From assembly GCA_009937205.1 (NCBI GenBank), contig JAACCR010000050.1, positions 1 through 33,926 of the forward strand: a stretch of 33,926 nt of DNA. The letters are read 5' to 3'. This document shows positions 7,025 through 16,300 of this stretch, piece by piece. A program made the translations under genes and the position numbers. Position 1 is the stretch's first letter, and each line of letters starts with the position of its first letter. Under the pieces are notes generated by a model, which worked only from the letters and a program-made list of their open reading frames with translations, had not been told where the DNA came from and ran no database searches. This DNA comes from Methanobacteriota archaeon (GTDB lineage: Archaea; Thermoplasmatota; Poseidoniia; Poseidoniales; Poseidoniaceae).

Positions 7025-7870
7025 TTGCCAATAGTTAACCTACTCGGACTAGAGTTTGAGGTGGTTGAAGCGGATAGTATCTTTGTTGGTACTGACAAAG
7101 GCGGTTGGGTATATTCTGGTCAGAGACCAAGGCATGAAGTGAAATGTCCTAAATTTTATATTCTCAAAGAACCAATTTCAAGAAGACAAATTGCAACCAT
7201 ACTTAACGGTCCAGAACCTGATGAAAGGCCTGATGACTTGATGGAAGGCATTGATGGATCTGCATTGAAGGAAATTCTTTTACATGCAAATAGTAGTCTG
7301 CAAAAATTGGCAGATTCTACTTTGGATAAAGAGTATGAATGGGAAGTTCGTTGTCCAAGTGAAGGGGAATGGCGAATCGCACATCAACAAATAATATTGA
7401 ATCATCCTACTAAAAAGGTGGAGATACTCGCTGATTCACCAGCATCAAATTACCGCGGTGCAATGATGGATGGCAGCCCTAGAAAATCACCAGGGATCGG
7501 ACCTACTGCAAACCACAGGGCGGCGATTGAATCCCACCCAACTAAGAATTTAGTTGCACTTTCTTCAATCCCAATGGACAGAAGTTTGAACGATGTGATT
7601 ACTAGATTAGTAATCACTCCTATTAGAACAGAGCCACGCTTAATGGTCCCCGATAATGCTGATTTTGCAAATAATCTTAGAGGTGAATTGTTCTGGATGA
7701 CAATTCTTGGAATCGTTCCTTCATTTGCTATCCCAATTTTACGAGGAATGTCTGATTATGCAGTAAATGGTTGGCCAAATTTATTATTTGGCGGATTATG
7801 TATTGGCTTTGTTAGTGGTGCTTTTTGGAGGCCACGCAGACCGAGTATCACAATACAAGATGTGAAGTGA
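7025..7870 (+). CDS. Formylglycine-generating-enzyme-like domain protein with C-terminal membrane helices
   Basis: 281 residues. The N-terminal half resembles FGE-sulfatase/SUMF1 domains: F-V-G-T-D near residue 20, then RPRHEVKCPKFYILKEPISRRQIATIL, which parallels the family's E-x-P-x-H-x-V-x-(12)-VT-x-x-x-Y, and CPSEGEWRIAHQ, which parallels LPTEAEWEYAAR. The family's copper-binding catalytic cysteine pair is not visible, so this is probably a non-catalytic or divergent member. Near the C-terminus two hydrophobic helices (FWMTILGIVPSFAIPILRG and WPNLLFGGLCIGFVSGAFW) anchor it. The start is TTG, chosen for its Shine-Dalgarno motif. It ends directly against the convergent malic enzyme stop with no gap. 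Family call is moderate; a paralogue-type scaffold or binding role is possible. Confidence 0.6.
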   Translation: MPIVNLLGLEFEVVEADSIFVGTDKGGWVYSGQRPRHEVKCPKFYILKEPISRRQIATILNGPEPDERPDDLMEGIDGSALKEILLHANSSLQKLADSTLDKEYEWEVRCPSEGEWRIAHQQIILNHPTKKVEILADSPASNYRGAMMDGSPRKSPGIGPTANHRAAIESHPTKNLVALSSIPMDRSLNDVITRLVITPIRTEPRLMVPDNADFANNLRGELFWMTILGIVPSFAIPILRGMSDYAVNGWPNLLFGGLCIGFVSGAFWRPRRPSITIQDVK

Positions 7871-10195
7871 TTATTCTTCCTCAACATACGCCGTAACCAA
7901 TGATTCCCAGTATGAATCTTGGCGGATAGAGTCGGCCGCACAAATTGCAGCCATGTTGACTATGTGGCGCACACCATCTTGCCTTGCAACTAATTGAACT
8001 GGTTTATCCATGCCTTCTAGAATTGGCCCTGTCATCTCTGCGTCTCCAAGTTCCTCGAGTAATTTGTAAGCGATATTTGCTGCCGCAAGATTAGGCAAAA
8101 CAAGTACATTAGCTGGTCCATCAAAGGCCATGAATTCGTATTCACCTTGTATTGCTCCATTGAGTGCTGTATCTCCTTGCATTGGTCCGTCTATTATCAA
8201 GGACGGGTCGAGTTCTCTGGCAAATTCAATCGCTTCTTCAATCCTCTCAGAACGTTGTGCTCTACTGCTGCCAAAATTGGAGAATGATAACATTGCAACC
8301 TTAGGGTCAACACCAAAACGACGAGCAACCTTTGCGGTTTGAACTGCTATTTCCGCTAATGTTCTACTATCTGGATATACATTGACAGTAGCATCTGCCA
8401 AGAAAACGGTTCTACCTTTGACATTCATCATATAACATCCAATAATGCAATGCGCGTCATCTGCTGAACCTATCAATTCGATAGTTGGCCTAAGTACGTC
8501 TCCATAATTTCTTGAAACTCCTCCAACGAATCCATCAGCATGACCACTCTTTACCATTTGACTTGCGAAATATGGGCGGCTCTTCAGCAACCTTGCAGCG
8601 TCAAGATAGGTCATACCTTTCCGCTTCCTATGATCTAACACAGCCTTTGCATATTCTCCCTTGCGGCGTTTATCACGACGCGGGTCATAAGACTCGTAAT
8701 CGAAATGCAAGCCCAATTCTTCAACCATTGAATCTATTCTCTTCTTTGGACCAAGTAATATTGGAATGCAGATTTTCTGTTCTACTAATTGTGCAGCAGC
8801 CTTGATAACTTTCTCATTATCTCCTTCAGGGAAAACAATTCTCTTGCCTTTTCTACGGACTTGATTGATGACGTGGCGCATTACTGAATAAGATAATCCA
8901 AAGCGACCTTCTAGTTGTTCTTTGTATTTTTCAATGTCGAAATCTTCGGCCTTGACACCAGTTATTCCCTCATCTACAGCCGCTTGTGCAACCGCACTGG
9001 CCTCCCAAATTAATACGCGTCTGTCGAACGGTTTGGGAATTATATATTCCGGCCCATATTGCATTGTCGCGCCATCATAAGCTGCTGAAATATAATCTGG
9101 GACTGGTTCTTTGGCCAATGCTGCAAGCGAATAAGTTGCAGCCATTTTCATACCTTGCGTAATATCACGCGCTCTAACATCTAATGCTCCGCGGAAAATA
9201 TATGGAAACCCTAATACATTATTCACTTGATTAGGATAATCTGATCTTCCAGTAGCAATAATTGCATCATCCCTTACTTCAAGGATATCCTCTGGATCTA
9301 TTTCTGGAGTCGGGTTAGCAAGTGCAAAAATTACCGGTTTGGCAGCCATTGTTGCCACCATTTCTTTAGAAACTAATCCACCTTTAGACAATCCTAACAT
9401 CATATCTGCTCCTTTCAATGCATCTGCTAAATCTCCTCCTTTGACATCATGTGCAAATGTTGCTTTGAATTCATTTAGTTCTCCGGCATCTAAACGCTTC
9501 TTTGTCACAATACCTTGGCTATCTACCATCAAGATATTTTCATTTTTCACCCCTACTGCAACATAGTGGTTAGCACAAGCAATTGCACTTGCACCAGCAC
9601 CGATAACAACAACTTTGATTTTTGATACTTCTTTTCCTTGTAATTCAACCGCATTCAACATTGCTGCTGCAGAAATAATTGCAGTTCCGTGTTGATCGTC
9701 ATGCATAACTGGAATGTCTGTTGCTTCCGCAATTCGCCGTTCAATTTCAAAACACTCTGGCGCCTTGATATCTTCGAGATTAATACCGCCGAATGTTTTT
9801 GCGATATTACAAACCGTATTGATAAATTCTTCAGTATCTTCTGTATCAACTTCAATATCAAAGACATCAATATCTGCGAAAGTTTTCAATAACAATCCTT
9901 TTCCTTCCATGACTGGTTTACTGGCTAATGCACCAATATTTCCAAGTCCTAATACTGCTGTACCGTTTGAAATTACTGCGACTAAATTACCTTTAGATGT
10001 ATATTTGTACGCATCTTCAGGGTTCTTTTCAATCTCTAGACACGGGTAGGCTACACCGGGTGAATAAGCCAAACTCAATTCATATGCTGTTGAATGTGGT
10101 TTAGTAGGTACAACCTTGATTTTTCCACGCGGTTCTAGTTCGTGATATTCTAACGCTTCTTGGCGCAACCTGCGCTCCTTTTTCTCGCGTACCAT
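7871..10195 (-). CDS. maeB: Bifunctional-type malic enzyme with C-terminal phosphotransacetylase-like domain
   Basis: 774 residues, the usual length of MaeB-type malic enzymes (malate + NAD(P)+ to pyruvate + CO2). The malic N-domain has LSLAYSPGVAYPCLEI with the catalytic Tyr, GKGLLLKTFADIDVFDIE with the catalytic Lys, and the metal-binding LEDIKAPECFEIE and MHDDQHGTA. The Rossmann domain has VVIGAGASAIACA. From about residue 430 a phosphate acetyl/butaryltransferase domain follows (RIVFPEGDNEKVIKAA, MLSFSNFGSS, DGPMQGDTALN), which in MaeB proteins is generally regulatory (acetyl-CoA binding). All key residues appear present. ATG at 10195 has GGAAGGGGAAC just upstream. It links the TCA cycle with pyruvate in a heterotroph. 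Divergent from the giant surface-protein gene. Confidence 0.93.
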   Translation of the reverse strand: MVREKKERRLRQEALEYHELEPRGKIKVVPTKPHSTAYELSLAYSPGVAYPCLEIEKNPEDAYKYTSKGNLVAVISNGTAVLGLGNIGALASKPVMEGKGLLLKTFADIDVFDIEVDTEDTEEFINTVCNIAKTFGGINLEDIKAPECFEIERRIAEATDIPVMHDDQHGTAIISAAAMLNAVELQGKEVSKIKVVVIGAGASAIACANHYVAVGVKNENILMVDSQGIVTKKRLDAGELNEFKATFAHDVKGGDLADALKGADMMLGLSKGGLVSKEMVATMAAKPVIFALANPTPEIDPEDILEVRDDAIIATGRSDYPNQVNNVLGFPYIFRGALDVRARDITQGMKMAATYSLAALAKEPVPDYISAAYDGATMQYGPEYIIPKPFDRRVLIWEASAVAQAAVDEGITGVKAEDFDIEKYKEQLEGRFGLSYSVMRHVINQVRRKGKRIVFPEGDNEKVIKAAAQLVEQKICIPILLGPKKRIDSMVEELGLHFDYESYDPRRDKRRKGEYAKAVLDHRKRKGMTYLDAARLLKSRPYFASQMVKSGHADGFVGGVSRNYGDVLRPTIELIGSADDAHCIIGCYMMNVKGRTVFLADATVNVYPDSRTLAEIAVQTAKVARRFGVDPKVAMLSFSNFGSSRAQRSERIEEAIEFARELDPSLIIDGPMQGDTALNGAIQGEYEFMAFDGPANVLVLPNLAAANIAYKLLEELGDAEMTGPILEGMDKPVQLVARQDGVRHIVNMAAICAADSIRQDSYWESLVTAYVEEE

Positions 10196-10389
10196 TTCGT
10201 TCCCCTTCCTGTTGGGAGTGGGTCTGTGGTTTGAGTGTTGTGTGTTTTAATTACAAATTCTTCAAGTTTTTTCAGTAAAAAAATCTAACCGGATTGTGGC
10301 TGAGGGCGATAATAACGGCGAAATTGGTTGATTATTAGTTTCACATCTAAGGGCCGCTTTCAAATACTGTAAAAGCCGCCTCGCATACT
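10196..10389. promoter_or_regulatory. Divergent intergenic region between maeB and the giant surface-protein gene
   Basis: 194 bases, the longest gap in the window, AT-rich in the middle (runs of T and A around 10246-10286). On the leftward strand TTGTAATTAAAAC near 10241-10253 could be the maeB TATA region. On the rightward strand TTTCAAATA at 10358-10366 lies about 24-32 bases before the ATG at 10390 and could serve a leaderless or short-leader transcript. No gene or RNA is seen inside. Both promoter placements are by position only. Confidence 0.3.
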
Positions 10390-13300
10390 ATGACCCATTA
10401 TTCCAAGGTACCCAAGGCGTCTCGCAGTGCCAGCCAAGCAATCTCGCTTGTGCTGATAATGTTGCTTTCTAGCCTGGCACCTATACTGGCATCTCCTGTT
10501 GTTTCTACACATGGATTGAATGAAAGTGCGATATGGCCAAAGGAGGGGCATAACGACACTGGCTGGGTTCAACTCGACACCGTCGGTGCAGGGGTAACTC
10601 CTGGCGCCCAAGGCATCACTGAATGGCAATTAGAGTTCGCTCCAGGTGCAGATTTGTCAAATGTTTCCTTGCAATTAAGAGTAAATGGTAGCGATGGTTT
10701 ACTAATTGAGGAGCCGATTCTTACCGCCTCTGATATCGGAATTAACTTGTTTGATTGGAGAGGACTTGGGATGTTTGGTTCAAACGATTTCTTTGATGGC
10801 TCCAACCCACATTCCAGCCGATTGAACCCAAATAGTGACACCGGCGCAGGGTGGACTCTACCAAGCGATGCTGAAATTACAGAATTGGTATTTGAAGCCT
10901 TAGCACCTGCTGATCCTGCTGTGTCTTTTGAGCCAATAAATCTCGACATTAGAGCTAATGCGATTCATCCTGACGATGGTAGAATGATGGTTGGTGTTAC
11001 AAATTCTGTTGTTGTATTAGATGCAAATAATGATCCACAAATAATCGATATCATCACATTTGAAAATGCTAGTTCTGTTCTTGATATAGCAGTAGATGAA
11101 GTTAATCGCTACCTGATAGTCCTAACCGATACAGATGGAATACATTTCTTGAACCTAGATGACTGTTCTTTAGCGATGATCGTTCCTGCTCCTGTCGTAA
11201 CAGATACATATCAAACAAAATTACTAACACTAAATGGAATGGTCTATTTGTCAGGTTATGGAGGATTATTCCAATATGATGCTGCTGCAAATTCTTGGCT
11301 AAACTTAGCAGATTCTACTGATGCTAATTGGAATGGTGGATTCTCCGTTGACATGATTGAAAACAATGGAATCATCTATGTCAGTTCATGGGAGAATGGT
11401 ATCAACCGGTGGGACATCTCCTCTGCCACTTCCCTCTCTGCTTGGACTACTGCAAATGTATTGCATTCAGATTATATCTGGTCTATTACAGTCACTAATA
11501 ATCAAATTTTATTCGGTTCATATGATAACGGAGTTGCCCGCTTTGATTGGAATTCTAATTTCTGGTTAAGTACTTGGAACTCTGCAAATTGGTTAGCCAA
11601 TGATGATATTTGGGGTGTTGAATCACTCGGCGATCAATTGCTAATCTTGAACGGGGCAAATGTCCATTATTACAATACTACAAGTGGAGTTTTCGGAACC
11701 ACTGATACATTGTCAAGTTATGGCATCTTTGCAGGTAGATCGATGTTTACTTGGCCTTCAAGTGGCTCTCGCGCACCAATGACTGATACAATCCTACTAA
11801 CAGACTATACAGGGAAGATTGTCAAATTAACACCTACTAAGTCCACTCGCTACGATGGTCAAATCCCGATATCAAGTTCACCAAGTGCAGGTGATATGAC
11901 AAATATTGTTGAGTTGGATAATATCCTATTCATCACCAATCCGTATGTTTTGGATAGATATGACATCGGACAATCCAAATGGCTAAGTCCAGTAATCCAT
12001 GGTATGGCTGCTACTTCAATACATACTGATGGCAGTAGTGTATTCATGGGAACTGAAGCAAATGGAATCATCAATTATGCTAAGAATGGTAGCGTAATTA
12101 ATTCCTATTCCAATGCAAATGGAATGTATAGTAATTCCATCACAAATTTTGCAATCAATAATGGAATCATAGTCTCTACTCATCAAAGTGGTGGAATAAG
12201 TATTATCAATCTCTCATCGTCTTCAATTTTGAGTTATGATTCATCTGATGGGATGGACTCGGATTTTCTAAATGATGTTGCTATCCATCAAGATATAGCC
12301 TTTATTGGAAGTGAAGATTCTGGAATTATTCGATATGATATTAGCAATGATACATTTCTCTCATCTTGGATCTCAACTGGCGTTAACGGAGTAGATTACG
12401 CACCTATCGCAGTTGTTGGAGATATACTACATCTAGGACTTTCAGGCTATGGTGTTGCTCGCAAAGACCTAGCTACTGGAGAGATATTAACGCCTTTGAC
12501 TACACGGGGGGGCGTCTTGCCAAGTTCTAACATCTATGCTTTGGAAAGTGATGGTTCTGATCTCTACATCGGAACCCAGCGTGGAGCAATACGCTGGGAC
12601 GGTAACCAAGCAGATAATTTTGTTAGCGGTAGCCAATGGCAAACAAGGCCAAATCAATTCTTTGACTTCTCTATTGATGGAGGGGATTTGTATGTTGGAA
12701 CAAACATTGGAGTTTGTAAATATGTATTGTCGACTATAACTATTGATGATTGTCAAAATGTCCAAGATGGAATGCCAAATTGGGCTGTATATGCTGTCCA
12801 CTCCGATTCTGATTTCGTATATGGTGGAACTCTTTCCGGTGTTGGATTGATTGATATTACAAATTTTGAACATGATTCAAATTGGGGCGAAGGCGCTCAA
12901 AGTGATACTGCTCCTGTGGAAGTAATCGGTACTACAGCCTATATTGGGCTTGATGGAATTGGTGTATTGAGGTATGATATTACCAACAATACATGGCTTC
13001 CTACTTGGACTGTTAATGGGGTATTAGATACAAACGGAATTACCAGTTTAGTGGCTGACATTAGGCCTAACCAAATTTGGATTGGTGGTGATGACGGTTT
13101 CCAATTGATTGACATTGTCAATGAAACCGAAGAATATGATATTGAAAAAACCAATGCTATGTATTCTGGAAATGGCGATCCGTATCAGTTGATGATTCAT
13201 GGAGACACATTATATTTCCATCAATCCACTCAAAGCGACAGCATCCGTAGAATAAACATCTTGAACTTCACTTCGATGACATCACTCGATATTGGAAGTC

Positions 13301-16300
13301 AATTATCAGAAAATAATGGTGATGTTTACGGAATGAATTTCATCGGTGACATCTTGATGGTCGGATTGGCTTCTGGCCAATGGTGGAATGCAGATGGGTC
13401 TGGCGGTATTGCTCAATGGAATGCCAGCAATAATTCATGGGGGCCAAATGTTGAACCTATTGGAGAGATTAACCGAGTAACATCTTACCTTTCATCTGCT
13501 GGTAATCATTGGGTTGCCTGGGGCGAAACTAAATTGGATCTTTACAATAATGGCTCTTTAGTTAATTCTTGGGATGATTCTGTATTTGACTTCCCAATAA
13601 GAGGAATTGTTGAATTTGATGGTGCGACATTGTTCGCGACTGAAGATGGTGTGGCAAGATATAACGAATCTTCTAATTCTTGGCTAACAACTTGGACTGA
13701 AGGTAGTGGATTACCAAATAATGCAGGAGAGAGGTTCTATGACATCTGGACTGATGGTACTGATTTGGTAGTCGGAGGCGCTGACTTCACTAATTGGGGC
13801 GGATTTAGTACTGGTAGGATTTCCCACTTAGATAGTACTGGTACTTGGTCTACATTTACCGGTGGGCAAAGTGGAATGCCAAATGGATATCCAATTTCTA
13901 TGACAATTTGTGGTGGAGTTCTCAATGTTGCTATGTACAATAATTTCAATGGCGGAATTGCAGTAATCGATTTACAAAATTCTACTGCTGGCACTCATAT
14001 TTCTGGAACTTCTTTGGAAGATGATACTCCTTCAGCAGTGGCTTGTGATGGAGTTAATACACTTTACATCGCTTATTATGCTGACGATATGCCTGTTTCA
14101 AAGTATAGTTATCAAACCGGAACTTGGTTGAATGACATAACTTCTCGAAATCACAATATTCCTTCAGACAGAGTGTGGTGGGATGCAATAAATTATCACG
14201 CTGGTAAACTAATTCTAGGACATGGATTGGGTACTTCTGGCAATAATATCATTGGAGGAGGATATTCAGTTATCGCTACATCCGGGAATACTGCGGCTTC
14301 TGCAACGGTAATCACACAAGGCTCATCAGTCACGTCTTTCCAACCTTATGGCCAAGGTTGGATTATTGGACAAGCGGGTGGAACTTCTGGCTATAGCCAC
14401 GTAGACATAGTATCTTCACAAGGGCTAACTCCTTTGATCAAACTGCCTGGACTTGTCAGTGGACAAATAACAAGTATCGCGGGTAGTGCAACAACTATTT
14501 GGGTTACAACCTTTGGACAATCTCAAGGGTTCGGAATCGCTGGAGGAGCTGGTATTCTTCAAGGTGATCGGAATGCTGATGGATCTATTGAATGGGATTA
14601 TGGATGGTCTCTATCCGCACAATCTCGCGGTAATGATGTTGAATTGATCGGAAATGATCTCTATGTTACTACATCACCCGCAGGGTTGTACAAATTAGAT
14701 GTTCAAACTCTACAACTTACCACCTATACTGGAGCATTGCACAACAGCCACTATGGAATGGTGAAAACAGGAAATGACTTGGTTATCGGGTTATCTGGAC
14801 AAGGTAATTCAATACCAGGTGTGCAAGTTTTCAATATTAATTCTCAGACCTTTACTCAAGGGAAGTTAATCGCAGGATTACCATCCCCTGTGATCAATGG
14901 ATTTGGCAGTACTAGTGATGTCATGTACATCGCTACAAATGGTGGAATCGGTAGATGGAATTATACTACAAGTGATTGGATGAATCCAATTACCATACTT
15001 GAAGGATTACCTTCAAACATTGTTGAAGACATATTAGTAGATGGTAATGATATTTGGTTGACCACTCCAAGTGGACTTGCAAAGTACAGCCCTGGGACTG
15101 GAACTGTCACAACTATGACCTCGCAAACTGGATTGTTTGGAACCTCAACTTGGGGCCTAACAATGAAAACCAGTGGTGCTAATTCCACTCTATACGTTTC
15201 ACACGATGGTAAAAGTACGGAAAGACCTGGTGTTTCCAGTTTTGAGACTAGTACGCCTACATTGATTGATACTCATCGCTTTGACCAAATTCCTTCCAAT
15301 ACTGTTTCCGCATTGGCTGCAGATTGGTGGGGATTACATATCGCCACTGATATCGGTCCAATGACGCACTGGAATGGACAAGTTGGTGAATTTGAAGATG
15401 GAATGGCCTCTTGGCAAATTAGCGGGTGGCCTATTACGAGTATGCAAAGTGACGGCGATGATGTTTTGGTTATTACCGAGCAAGGTGCTGCAATAATCAA
15501 AGCACGAACTGCTACACACGCAATAATAAAATCCTGGTTTAAAACCAATACTTCAGATGGAATATTAACTGCCAACAATGTTTGGCTAACCACTGAAAGT
15601 GATGGCCTATGGGGTTATGAAAGAACTGCATCTTGGAATGAATTAGATCGATTTGAAATGCGTCGTGCAATACCACTGAACGCTGGATTTAATATGAAAA
15701 ATTCTAACATTAGTGAGTGGACGCATCCTGGCGCTCAAATCCAATTGGTTGATGTTGACAATCCTGTCAAATTAGATTCCACTGCTGGTTCTGCGGGCGC
15801 GCATGGTTTGCTATTCCAAAATGTACCTTTGACCTTTACCTCAACGGTTGCTGGCGCTGCTACTTGGTCTCGTTCTGTGTCACTCAAATATAATGCTACA
15901 GTCAACTTAACCAGTGACCCTGGACTTGAAAATACCATGCAGAATGCTGTTGATAATGGTGTGATCATAAATGGAACTCGTTATGTCACACTAACATTAC
16001 GTTCACCAAGCAATGGCTCCCTACAAGCAAGATTAGTTTATGATTATATCAAGTTGGAGACTCCTGTTGAAATGACTAATTTGATCGACAGACCTGATGA
16101 TGGCGGGGGCGCGTTGATGGCTGATTGGACACTCGTTCATGATGAAGACTTTGCTCGTTACCTCGTATATGTTAACGACGGCCCATTCGTTACTACTGGT
16201 GGTTCAGCATTAACTGCAGCAGACCTCACTGGAAGAACGATTGACAAAGCGATTTCATTGCATAGCCGTTTGTCAAGCGGAGTAACTACTGCAAACGGAG

